DNA of 64,000 nucleotides from Polaribacter tangerinus (GTDB taxonomy: Bacteria; Bacteroidota; Bacteroidia; Flavobacteriales; Flavobacteriaceae): assembly GCF_038024095.1 (NCBI RefSeq), contig NZ_CP150668.1:1860001-1924000 (forward strand), read 5' to 3'. Below, piece by piece: positions 26,323 to 35,037 of the stretch. Every line of letters starts with the position of its first letter. Positions within the stretch are counted from its first letter, which is position 1. A program made the position numbers and the translations under genes. The notes beneath the pieces were generated by a model that saw nothing but the letters and a program-made list of their open reading frames with translations, searched no databases and was not told the origin of the DNA.

Positions 26323-27749
26323 TTTGTTTTTGAGGGAAAATAATATTCAAACCATTTTTTTTCATTTCCTACAGTGTGTAAATTGATCCCTTTTTTCTGA
26401 AGTGTATAGGACCATTTTATAAGTCGCTTTTTCATTTTTTTGGCCAATTTCGGAAAACTTTTAATCAAGTTTCTGTTTTCATGCTCTTTAGTGGAAAGGT
26501 CAAAAAGAAACTCTCTTTCTCCAAATTTTAAAAATTTATAATTTCCTTTTCTAACAGCAGATTGTGACCAAAATCTCCAAAACAAGTATTTATGTGGTTC
26601 ACCTTTTTTTGTGTCAGTTAAAAAAGGTATTAAATCTACACCATCTAAATCTTTGTTCTTAGGTAAACCAGCTAATGAAATTACTGTTGCTGCAACATCT
26701 AAAGAAATTACAGGTTTTTTGTATACTTTCCCTTTTGGTAAAATTGCAGGCCAATTCATAATAAAAGGTACTCTAATTCCTCCTTCAGAAAGCATCCCTT
26801 TTTCCCCTAAATAAGGTGTGTTTAAAGAACCGTTCCAAGCACCGCCTTTAAAAGAAATAGGTTTGTCCTCTTTATATATTTTTAAAGGTGCGCCATTATC
26901 ACTTATAAAAAAGATAAGTGTGTTTTTTTCAATTTGTAATTTTTTTAATACTTCTTTTATTTTTCCTACACCATCATCAATCGCAGAAATCATAGCTAAT
27001 GCATATCTTCTTCTTTCAGGCATATCCTCTGGAAATCTGTCTAAATATTTATTAGTTGCCTCTAAAGGAACATGTGGCGCAAAATAAGAAAGGTAAAAGA
27101 AAAATGGCTTTTCTGCATTTTTTTTGATAAAACTCAAAGCAGCTTTTGTTTGAATTTCTAAACGATAGCCTTTTTCTTTCAACATCTGTGGTTTTATTTT
27201 CTTTCCATCAGATATATTATAATTGCTAAAATAATTATTTAAATGTCCTTCAAAAACATAATCGAAACCTCTATTTAAACTTTTGTAAGGAAGAATTAAT
27301 TTTTTTGGAATATTATTTTTATCTTTTGTAGTATTTGGTATGTTTTCTTTGATCCATTCTTTTGAACCATGATTTGGATCTAAATGCCACTTACCTGACA
27401 TTCCAGTTACATAACCAGCTTTTTTTAATCTTTCTGGAATTAAATTTTCGTCTAAAGGAAGTGGAATTGTTCCGTTTTGGTCTAAACCAAATTTTTGTTG
27501 ATATCTACCTGTAAGAATTCCTGCTCTTGAAGGGATACATTGTGGCGCCGTAATATAGCCAGATGTCATCCTAACACCATTTTCAGCTAATAAATCTATA
27601 TGAGGTGTTTTTACATCTGTAGTTACATTATTTACTCCAATATCAGCATAGCCAAGATCATCTGTAAAAATTACAATAATATTAGGTTTTTTTTGACTAT
27701 TGATTTTCAAACTCAAAAAAATAATAATATAAAGTGATATTTTTTTCAT
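26319..27749 (-). CDS. family S1 sulfatase (secreted), CIPSR motif
   Basis: 476 residues with a Sec signal peptide (MKKISLYIIIFLSLKINSQ). The metal-binding Asp pair is in IIVIFTDDLGYADIG (about residues 30-31) and the formylglycine motif is Cys71-Ile-Pro-Ser-Arg, followed by AGILTGRYQQKFG. KWHLDP and the C-terminal FFISDNGAPL block complete the active site. It should remove sulfate esters from the PUL glycan. A terminator ends only about 12 bp before its start, so it depends on read-through from the LamG gene. Confidence 0.9.
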   Translation of the reverse strand: MKKISLYIIIFLSLKINSQKKPNIIVIFTDDLGYADIGVNNVTTDVKTPHIDLLAENGVRMTSGYITAPQCIPSRAGILTGRYQQKFGLDQNGTIPLPLDENLIPERLKKAGYVTGMSGKWHLDPNHGSKEWIKENIPNTTKDKNNIPKKLILPYKSLNRGFDYVFEGHLNNYFSNYNISDGKKIKPQMLKEKGYRLEIQTKAALSFIKKNAEKPFFFYLSYFAPHVPLEATNKYLDRFPEDMPERRRYALAMISAIDDGVGKIKEVLKKLQIEKNTLIFFISDNGAPLKIYKEDKPISFKGGAWNGSLNTPYLGEKGMLSEGGIRVPFIMNWPAILPKGKVYKKPVISLDVAATVISLAGLPKNKDLDGVDLIPFLTDTKKGEPHKYLFWRFWSQSAVRKGNYKFLKFGEREFLFDLSTKEHENRNLIKSFPKLAKKMKKRLIKWSYTLQKKGINLHTVGNEKKWFEYYFPSKTN

Positions 27750-27761
27750 CCTGTAAGGATT

Positions 27762-27794
27762 AAAAAAAAATGCCTTGAAATTTTACAAGGCATT
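27762..27794 (-). terminator. internal terminator upstream of the CIPSR sulfatase
   Basis: AATGCCTTG (27769-27777) pairs with CAAGGCATT (27786-27794) around an eight-base loop. On the minus strand it runs into nine T residues (27770-27762). It follows the 55-residue small protein and precedes the sulfatase start at 27749. Confidence 0.8.
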
Positions 27795-27810
27795 TTAAAT
27801 TATTAATAAT

Positions 27811-27978
27811 TTAGAATCCTGTCCCAGGATCTTCTGGGCTTTGAGCCTGTGCTTTTTGAGGATTTAAAATCATGTATGTTCCTAATGCAGTTAAGGCTGC
27901 ATATTTACCATAATTACCTATTTTTTTTATGGCTTCTTTACGAGAAATGTCTTGGTTATTTTCTATTGTTTTTTTCAT
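27811..27978 (-). CDS. small exported peptide (55 aa)
   Basis: Begins with MKKTIENNQDISRKEAIKKI, a hydrophobic core GKYAALTALGTYMILNP, a cleavage-like AQAQS, and a very short tail SPEDPGTGF. The SRKEA before the hydrophobic core recalls a twin-arginine signal, although only Arg-Lys is present. After cleavage only about nine acidic/Gly-Pro residues would remain. I recognise similar peptides next to T9SS or PUL genes in flavobacteria, but no function is known. It lies 27 bp after the LamG gene in the same transcript. Confidence 0.6.
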   Translation of the reverse strand: MKKTIENNQDISRKEAIKKIGNYGKYAALTALGTYMILNPQKAQAQSPEDPGTGF

Positions 27979-28005
27979 GATGTAATTGTTTTATTTTTCT
28001 CGTTA

Positions 28006-30330
28006 CTATTCTAAAACTATTTTCTTATTCAAGTTTCCATATTCTGTTTCAAGTTTTACAATATAAATACCTGTTGCAAGATTTGGTAACATAATTTCTT
28101 TATTGCCTCTTTCTTTAAAAGCTTTTTTTGCTACTTCTTTTCCTAAGATGTTATAAAGTGTTATGGAAGAAGTACCGCCTTTTAAACCTGAAATTCTTAA
28201 ACTAGAATTACTAGTTTTAAATACATTAATACTATTTAACAAATCATTCTTTGCACTTAAAGTCTCAGATGGACTTGTATGTATAAAAAACCTTCCCACG
28301 CCATCTAAGTTGTTATCCAAGGTTAGTGAATAAGTTTCAGACGTACCCTCTAGTTTTGTATATGTATTTTTAACTCTATCTTCCAAATAAACATTGATAC
28401 CTGATGGTAAGTTTTGAGACTCAGCAGAAATTACAAGTTGTTTACCTACTTTACTAGTAATGCCAATAGGTACTATCATCTTTTCAAACTCTGAATTTGG
28501 TAACATTTGTTTTTCAAAAGCAATCCCTTTATCATCAGCAACTAAATGTGTATATATGTTGAAATCTGATGGTTGTCCTGTAAACAGACCTATGTCTTTT
28601 CCAGGGTCTAAGCCTAAACTACTATTACTTGAGTAAGTAATTTCTGAAGTTCTAGTTCTATTTCCATCGCTAACCGTTAGGTTAATTTTTGGTATTTTAT
28701 TTTTGTAAAAAGTAATAGGTGTTGTTGGTACATCACTTCTCATAGAAGTTTCAATTACAAAATTATTTGCTGTAGAATTCTCCGATATAACAAAAAAACC
28801 TTGACCAGGTGAAATGTAATCTGGTGCTGATAAACTAGTATATATTTCTGTTGTAGGATTCCAAACATAAACAGTTTCATGGGTATCTGGTATACTAGCT
28901 TTATTAAATGTTGACATTAAATCAGATACTTGCATATATGCTGGATAAGGATTTCCTATTAAATTCCAATCATTTGCTGGGTCTGTAATTGATAAAGTTA
29001 CATCTGTGTTTGGATAAGTACCTGTAAACGAATATTGTTCTTCCTCACCTGCAGAGTTTACAGATGTTTTTCTAGCGGAAATTCCAATACCTAGGTCAAA
29101 AGTTGCAGTTGTATTTTTTTGATGATAAATCCAATCTCCATCTGCGTCTGTTGTATTGTCAAATATCGCTATAGCCCTATTATTAGCAGTTCCTGTACCT
29201 ATAAAATTTTCTGACACCCAAGTATCATCATATGTTTCACCAGAAACAGGAGATGACAACAAATGCCATTCTAAAGGAGCACCAATAGGATCATTAGTGA
29301 TTACATTATAAGTTAAAGAACCAGAAACAGCACCTGTAGTAATAAAACTTGCACCACTGTAAACGATTGTAGAATTTGCAGTTACAGCACCTGTAATATT
29401 TAAAGAAGCATTTTCTTGTATAATCATATTTCTTACTGAAATTGCACCTCCATTAACTATTGCACCACTTGGAATAATTACATCGTTTGAAGAGCTTGGA
29501 ACACCATTTGGTGTCCAATTAGTAGATTCTCCCCAGGTATTGTCTGTTGATCCATTCCATACATAAGTTGTAGCAGCACTTCTTGCAGCCTCTACTCCTA
29601 AGTTCATAACAGCTCTAACTTGGTCTTGTGTCCAAACTTCAGATGAAATTACTAAATCATCCATATGACCCCAAAAGTTTGTGTTGGCTGCTTGGAATTT
29701 CTGTGATCCAATAATAATATCATTCATTACATTTCTTGGAGCTATAGAGGTATCACTTTTATCTAAAAAACCATTAATGTATAGTTTCTGAGTTCCTGCT
29801 GTTGCATCCATTACAACAGCAAAGTGATACCAGTTGTTTATAACTGTTCTGTTATTGGTGTCATTGAGTCCTCCTGATTCGCTTGACGATAAACTATTGT
29901 TATTCCTGAATCTCATTGGAACCTGCCCATCGTTTGTTCCACCACCATTATTACCAATATCTAAAATAAACCTTTCAGTACTTACCCTAGAAGTAGCTCT
30001 AACCCACACCGATATGCTGTGTGATGCGGAGGAATTGTAAACGCTATTGGTAGATCTTATGGATGATTTTCGGAATCTAGCATATTTACCAGAATTAAAA
30101 GTAAGACCACTCAAACCAACTGGAAAGTCTACAGGATCATTCATTGGAGAACCTACTGCTCCGGCATTAGAACTTACTGTATTCTGAGTAAAAGTAAAAT
30201 TACCCTTGGCATCTACAACATCACCTTCAAAATCAAGATACAATAGAATTTGAGAATCATCAATAGCTTGTGCATTTACGAACTGAAAGCTCAATGCCAA
30301 CGCCGTCATTAAAAGTATTTTTTTTATCAT
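28006..30330 (-). CDS. LamG-domain protein with T9SS C-terminal signal
   Basis: 774 residues. Signal peptide to about residue 20 (MIKKILLMTALALSFQFVNA). Residues about 25-245 form a LamG/concanavalin-like domain: ILLYLDFEGDVVDAKGNFTF, HSISVWVRATSR, NWYHFAVVMDATAGTQKLYI and DDLVISSEVWTQDQVRAVM. A central region begins YVWNGSTDNTWGESTNW, a motif seen in many secreted flavobacterial proteins. The last 75 residues are a T9SS type A sorting domain (LNSINVFKTSNSSLRISG ... GIYIVKLETEYGNLNKKIVLE). It is probably a surface glycan-binding protein. Confidence 0.85.
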   Translation of the reverse strand: MIKKILLMTALALSFQFVNAQAIDDSQILLYLDFEGDVVDAKGNFTFTQNTVSSNAGAVGSPMNDPVDFPVGLSGLTFNSGKYARFRKSSIRSTNSVYNSSASHSISVWVRATSRVSTERFILDIGNNGGGTNDGQVPMRFRNNNSLSSSESGGLNDTNNRTVINNWYHFAVVMDATAGTQKLYINGFLDKSDTSIAPRNVMNDIIIGSQKFQAANTNFWGHMDDLVISSEVWTQDQVRAVMNLGVEAARSAATTYVWNGSTDNTWGESTNWTPNGVPSSSNDVIIPSGAIVNGGAISVRNMIIQENASLNITGAVTANSTIVYSGASFITTGAVSGSLTYNVITNDPIGAPLEWHLLSSPVSGETYDDTWVSENFIGTGTANNRAIAIFDNTTDADGDWIYHQKNTTATFDLGIGISARKTSVNSAGEEEQYSFTGTYPNTDVTLSITDPANDWNLIGNPYPAYMQVSDLMSTFNKASIPDTHETVYVWNPTTEIYTSLSAPDYISPGQGFFVISENSTANNFVIETSMRSDVPTTPITFYKNKIPKINLTVSDGNRTRTSEITYSSNSSLGLDPGKDIGLFTGQPSDFNIYTHLVADDKGIAFEKQMLPNSEFEKMIVPIGITSKVGKQLVISAESQNLPSGINVYLEDRVKNTYTKLEGTSETYSLTLDNNLDGVGRFFIHTSPSETLSAKNDLLNSINVFKTSNSSLRISGLKGGTSSITLYNILGKEVAKKAFKERGNKEIMLPNLATGIYIVKLETEYGNLNKKIVLE

Positions 30331-30389
30331 AATTGTGTGTTATTTTAATGAATAAATTATTTTATTCTAAAAAAAAAATAGGATTTTTC

Positions 30390-30435
30390 CAAATATAAAG
30401 TTTTTTTGAAGTAACAGCTATCCTGTACTACCGGG
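30390..30435 (-). promoter_or_regulatory. PUL operator and promoter 2 (LamG gene)
   Basis: In gene direction CCCGGTAGTACAGGAT (30435-30420) ends 23 bp before TATATTTG (30397-30390), a perfect -7 element. The neighbouring operator 3 lies in the opposite direction 37 bp away. Confidence 0.75.
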
Positions 30436-30472
30436 TTGTATTTGATAATATTTTACATTTAAATCTAAATAA

Positions 30473-30517
30473 CCAACAAGCACAGGATAGTTTTTTTATT
30501 TATTTGAAGTATAATTA
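30473..30517 (+). promoter_or_regulatory. PUL operator and promoter 3 (CSPTR lipoprotein sulfatase)
   Basis: CCAACAAGCACAGGAT (30473-30488) ends 22 bp before TATAATTA (30510-30517), a weak -7 match. The gene starts at 30547. Confidence 0.65.
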
Positions 30518-30546
30518 CTATTATATTATATAAAATTTCTAACCTC

Positions 30547-32205
30547 ATGCAAAAATCGCTCACACTAATAATGTTTTTTCTTTTTTTTATTTCTTGCAAA
30601 GAAAATAAAAATCACCAGCCTAACATCATATTCATTTTAGCAGACGATTATGGTATTGTAGATACACAAGCCTATGCTGCAAAATTTTTAAATACTTCTA
30701 TTGATAGTACTTTTTATGAAACACCTAATATTAACAAATTAATGAGTGAAGGTGTTTCTTTCTCACAAGCGTATACAAATCAATTATGCTCACCAACAAG
30801 AGCTAGTATTTTAACAGGTAAGTTTGCTTCAAGATTGGGTTTTACTACAGCAATGCCACATAGAAATACCTACTATAACCAAAATTTAACAGTACCTAAA
30901 GGATATTATGCCAATGACGTTTTAGAGCATAAAGACAATATTTTAATAGAACAAGCTCTTATTAATGGTACTTCAAATTCAGCAGTTCCGACAGGTAAAA
31001 ACATGCAAACTAATTTAGATGAGCTTTCTATTGCAGAAGCTTTGAAAGATTATGAATCTGCCTTTATTGGAAAATGGCATATAGGTGGTTTTGGAGCTAA
31101 AGGTTTTCAGCCTAGAGATAACGGATTTAAAACCCTTGCATATTTTGATGGTGGAGGCTCTACCTATTTTAATTGGGTTAATGGTTGGAATCAGAAAACA
31201 AAAATTCGTTTCCCAAAAATGCCTCAAGAAGAATGGGAAATTGGCGATGCAGGAAAAATTAGTGGCGAAAAATATTTAACAGATGATTTAACAACACAGG
31301 CTTTAAATTATATTGATGAAAAAGCGAAAGATAAGGAAAAACCTTTCTTTTTATATTTTTCTCATTTCGCAGTTCATTCTCCTTATCAAGGTAAAAAAGG
31401 CGAAGTAGATTATTTCAACACAAAAAAAACGAAAGGCTTTAACGGACAAGACAATGCTATTTATGCTTCTATGATAAAAAGTATGGACAGATCTGTTGGA
31501 AAAATTTTAGATAAATTAAAAGAAATTGGAATTGAAGAAAATACTTTAGTAGTTTTTATGTCTGATAATGGCGGAATTGATGGAGAAATAACGCCTGATG
31601 GAAACGGAACTGAAAATTATCCTTTTTTAGGAGGAAAAGCCTGTTTAACAGAAGGTGGGATTAGAGTTCCTTTAATTTTTAGATGGAAAGGTAAAATTAA
31701 AGAGGGTAAGTGGGTTGATACTGCTGTAGATTGTACAGATATTTTTCCAACTATTTTAGAAGCTGCAGGTTACAATGCTAAACAGGTTGTAGAAAAAAAT
31801 AAATTGGATGGTGAGAGTGTAATTGGTTTACTTAACGATATTAAAAATGAAACTAAATCTTATAAGAAAGACACACATTACTGGCATTATCCTTTTAATG
31901 TAATTTATAAAAGTCCTTACGATGGATATCCTTTAACACCTCATTCGGCTATTAGAAAAGGCGATTTTAAATTGATCTTTGACTGGTATGGACGTTTGCA
32001 TTTGTACAATATCAAAAAAGACCCTTTTGAAAAAGAAGATTTATATACATTGCAAAAAGAAAAAGGAGACGCACTTTTTAAAGACTTAATTTCTTGGTTA
32101 GAAAAAAATGTAGACAAGCGTTATTGGCCGAAAAAAAATCCAGATTATAATTCTAAAAAGGAAGTTAGAGAAATACCTTTTATAGATTTGGTAGGTAAAA
32201 TTTAA
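30547..32205 (+). CDS. family S1 sulfatase, lipoprotein, CSPTR motif
   Basis: 552 residues. N-terminus MQKSLTLIMFFLFFISCKEN with lipobox Cys at 17. Asp pair in IIFILADDYGIVDTQ (33-34); formylglycine motif Cys81-Ser-Pro-Thr-Arg. KWHIGGFGAKGFQPRDNGF and VVFMSDNGGIDGEIT form other active-site blocks. As a lipoprotein it would be anchored in the outer membrane or periplasmic face. It is divergent from the LamG gene, each with its own operator copy, and ends in a bidirectional terminator. Confidence 0.9.
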   Translation: MQKSLTLIMFFLFFISCKENKNHQPNIIFILADDYGIVDTQAYAAKFLNTSIDSTFYETPNINKLMSEGVSFSQAYTNQLCSPTRASILTGKFASRLGFTTAMPHRNTYYNQNLTVPKGYYANDVLEHKDNILIEQALINGTSNSAVPTGKNMQTNLDELSIAEALKDYESAFIGKWHIGGFGAKGFQPRDNGFKTLAYFDGGGSTYFNWVNGWNQKTKIRFPKMPQEEWEIGDAGKISGEKYLTDDLTTQALNYIDEKAKDKEKPFFLYFSHFAVHSPYQGKKGEVDYFNTKKTKGFNGQDNAIYASMIKSMDRSVGKILDKLKEIGIEENTLVVFMSDNGGIDGEITPDGNGTENYPFLGGKACLTEGGIRVPLIFRWKGKIKEGKWVDTAVDCTDIFPTILEAAGYNAKQVVEKNKLDGESVIGLLNDIKNETKSYKKDTHYWHYPFNVIYKSPYDGYPLTPHSAIRKGDFKLIFDWYGRLHLYNIKKDPFEKEDLYTLQKEKGDALFKDLISWLEKNVDKRYWPKKNPDYNSKKEVREIPFIDLVGKI

Positions 32206-32206
32206 T

Positions 32207-32238
32207 AAAAAAAGAGAAGTATTCACTTCTCTTTTTTT
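32207..32238. terminator. bidirectional terminator between convergent sulfatase genes
   Basis: AAAAAAAGAGAAGT (32207-32220) and ACTTCTCTTTTTTT (32225-32238) form a perfect 14-bp stem with a four-base loop and T-runs on both strands. Confidence 0.85.
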
Positions 32239-32260
32239 TTATTCTTTTCTTTTTCAATAA

Positions 32261-33790
32261 TTAGTTAATTTCTATTTTTTTTCCTTTTAAACCACCAATT
32301 TGTTTACCCACATTTTCTGGTTTGTATTTAGTTGGATCGAATTTAGGATTGGGTATAGGAACAATTGCTTTTGTGTCTTTAATATGTTTTTCAATTAGTT
32401 TGTCTAATTCAACAACTTTTTTAGGATATGTTTTTGCTAAATTGTTATGTTCACTAATGTCCCATTTAAGGTTGTATAATAAATAATCGTGTTTAAAATT
32501 TTTTCCTTGATAGAATAAGCGAATCAATTTCCAATCACCTGAATGTACTGAAATAGAGGTTGGTAACCAATCTGGCACTCCTGGTTGATGAGGAAAATAC
32601 GTAAATATTCCATCTCTTTTTATATTTTTACCTTTTAAAGTTTCAGAAATGTCAAGACCATCTAAAGCATAATTTTTTGGCACTTTTAAGTTTGCTAAAT
32701 TTAATAACGTTGGATAAAAATCTGTAGATTGAATTAGAGCGTCATTTGTAGTACCTGGTTTTGTAATTTTTGGGTAGGAGATAATTGTTGGTACTCTAAC
32801 TCCACCTTCAAACATGGTTGCTTTTCCACCACGTAAAGGCCTGTTGCTGGTTGGTGATGCTAAATACTTTTCTCCGTTAGGTAAAATATCTGTAACAGCA
32901 TTATACATATTACCTCCATTATCACTTGTAAAAACAATAATTGTGTTTTCACTTAAATTTAATCTGTCTAATTCATCTAATAAGCGTCCAATTGCGTCGT
33001 CCATAGAATGAACCATTGCTGCATAAGTTGCAGAATGTTGTGCATCCGACAAATCTACTTTTGTACTGTAATATTTTTTTAAAGTTTCTTTTGCATCAAA
33101 AGGAGCATGTACAGAAAATTGCCAATAGTTCATAAAAAATGGCTTGGTTTTATCAATTTTTTGCAACCAAGAAACAGCTTCATCAGCCATTCTATCTTCT
33201 ATATGTTCTTTTGCTATCTTTTCTTTAAAGTTTTTGTAACGCCATGGAGCAACAAAACTTCCTGCTGGTCCTGGACCAGGCCAATGTGGTATATCTATAT
33301 CAAACCCATGTTGTAATGGCGAATATGGGTCTGAACCTAAATGCCATTTTCCAAAATGCGCAGTTTGGTAACCTGCGTTTTTAAACTGTTTTCCTAAAGT
33401 TGGTAATTTGGTATCTAATCTTGTTACAGATTCTAAAATTATGGCTTTGTTTGCTGGCCCAGTTCCTCTATTTAAAGACGCTTTTAATTTTACTTTGCCT
33501 AAATGTGCAGTTGGTGCAGTAATACCCGTTCTTGCTGGTGTTTGTCCTGTAAGTATACTTGCTCTTGTTGGAGAGCAAAGTGGGCTTGCAGCATACGCTC
33601 TTGTATAAGTAATACCTCTTGCAGCTAAACGTTCTAAATTAGGTGTTTCATATAATTTTGTTTTGCCATAAAGTGTAACATCACTCCAACCTAAATCATC
33701 AGCTAAAATAAAAACTACGTTTGGTTGTTTTTTTTGTGCTGAAATGCTAATTATTATAAAAAATAATATTAAAATTGATATTTTTTTCAT
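32261..33790 (-). CDS. family S1 sulfatase (secreted), CSPTR motif
   Basis: 509 residues with Sec signal [19 protein letters not shown]. Asp pair in [14 protein letters not shown] (31-32), formylglycine motif Cys72-Ser-Pro-Thr-Arg, then [33 protein letters not shown] and [13 protein letters not shown]. It is the last gene of the SusC-SusD operon, 6 bp after the 409-residue protein, and so is co-expressed with glycan uptake. Confidence 0.9.
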   Translation of the reverse strand: MKKISILILFFIIISISAQKKQPNVVFILADDLGWSDVTLYGKTKLYETPNLERLAARGITYTRAYAASPLCSPTRASILTGQTPARTGITAPTAHLGKVKLKASLNRGTGPANKAIILESVTRLDTKLPTLGKQFKNAGYQTAHFGKWHLGSDPYSPLQHGFDIDIPHWPGPGPAGSFVAPWRYKNFKEKIAKEHIEDRMADEAVSWLQKIDKTKPFFMNYWQFSVHAPFDAKETLKKYYSTKVDLSDAQHSATYAAMVHSMDDAIGRLLDELDRLNLSENTIIVFTSDNGGNMYNAVTDILPNGEKYLASPTSNRPLRGGKATMFEGGVRVPTIISYPKITKPGTTNDALIQSTDFYPTLLNLANLKVPKNYALDGLDISETLKGKNIKRDGIFTYFPHQPGVPDWLPTSISVHSGDWKLIRLFYQGKNFKHDYLLYNLKWDISEHNNLAKTYPKKVVELDKLIEKHIKDTKAIVPIPNPKFDPTKYKPENVGKQIGGLKGKKIEIN

Positions 33791-33796
33791 ACTATT

Positions 33797-35026
33797 TTAT
33801 TTGTTAACTGCTTTAAATTGATCTTCGAGGGAAACACCGTAAATAGACTCTAATTCTTTAACAGATTTTTTATAAAATTTAGTTTCTGGTGGTAAAGATA
33901 TTTTTTTCCAAAACTCTGCATTGTATTTTATTTCATAATCACCCATATCTTTTTTTTCATAGATAGTATTTTTAATATCAATTTTATTTTTATTAGTTTC
34001 TCTTCCTAGAACAATTGCCTCATGTCTGTAAGAACTCACAACATTTTTATTATTTAGTTTTAAAAGTTTTTGCTTTTGAATACTAATTGGTGTTGTAAAA
34101 TTAGCTTGTCTGTTGTGGTAACTTAGTACTAATTTTTTATCATAATTTTTTTTGTAAATATAAAACGCCTTTAAATTAGAAAATTTTGAAGCATATCTAG
34201 AAACATCTATTTTATATATACTGTACGTGTCCATACCTATGTAAAATTTAATCCAATTTTTCTCTTTAAATTTTTTTTGGTCCTTTTTTACACCTTTAAT
34301 TACCAAAACGTCTTCGCCATCATAAGATGTATCATCTTCACGTATCCAATTATAATCAGACTCATAAATACGTTGCCTTAGTGGATTTATTTGTAACATT
34401 ACGTTTACGGCATGTGCAGGTTGCTTCTTAAAAGCAAATCTATAGTCAGCAGATTTTCTTGCTTCAGCAATACCTAATTTATCATATCTTGTGTCTGATG
34501 GACCATAGTCTATTGCGTTTAAGTAGTGCTCTACTAAAAAACGAGTTTTTCCATTCTCCACAGAAGACCTTCTATACAACATATTTACTTGATGTTTGGT
34601 ACTAAGTGTATTTTTTTTTAATTTTTTTAACGCCTTTTTTACGTACATATTTGGTTTCTCTAGGGTTATTGTAGCTAACATAACTGCATCTTCAATTAGT
34701 ACGATAGAAAACATTTTTTTTTCAATATAATCTTTAATTTTTATTTTAAATGTTTTGAAGCCTATGGTAGAAACTTCTAAAATATCGTTTAAATTATCTG
34801 ATGTAATAAGTACATTAAATACACCATCATCATTTGTAGCAGTACCTATTTTCTTTGAGAGAATTCCTACAGCTGCGTAGGGAATTGGATTTTTCTGTTC
34901 ATCATAAACAGTTCCTTTTAATTCAATTTTTTTTTGCGCAAAAATAATACCTACATTTAACAAGCTAAATACTATTAAAAATAGTGTTTTAATTAATTTT
35001 TTGTTCAAATAGTTGTTAATTAACAT
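33797..35026 (-). CDS. exported protein with an N-terminal carboxypeptidase-like regulatory domain
   Basis: 409 residues with a signal peptide ending near ...NVGIIFAQ (about residue 31). Residues about 33-115 are a CarboxypepD_reg-like domain (IELKGTVYDEQKNPIPYAAV, GTATNDDGVFNVLI, EVSTIGFKTFKIKI), the same fold as found at the start of SusC proteins. The remaining 290 residues are beta-rich and not assigned. There is no TonB plug or barrel. It sits inside the SusC operon between two sulfatases, so it is probably an accessory cell-envelope protein of the uptake system. Confidence 0.7.
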   Translation of the reverse strand: MLINNYLNKKLIKTLFLIVFSLLNVGIIFAQKKIELKGTVYDEQKNPIPYAAVGILSKKIGTATNDDGVFNVLITSDNLNDILEVSTIGFKTFKIKIKDYIEKKMFSIVLIEDAVMLATITLEKPNMYVKKALKKLKKNTLSTKHQVNMLYRRSSVENGKTRFLVEHYLNAIDYGPSDTRYDKLGIAEARKSADYRFAFKKQPAHAVNVMLQINPLRQRIYESDYNWIREDDTSYDGEDVLVIKGVKKDQKKFKEKNWIKFYIGMDTYSIYKIDVSRYASKFSNLKAFYIYKKNYDKKLVLSYHNRQANFTTPISIQKQKLLKLNNKNVVSSYRHEAIVLGRETNKNKIDIKNTIYEKKDMGDYEIKYNAEFWKKISLPPETKFYKKSVKELESIYGVSLEDQFKAVNK

Positions 35027-35037
35027 GCAATAATTAT

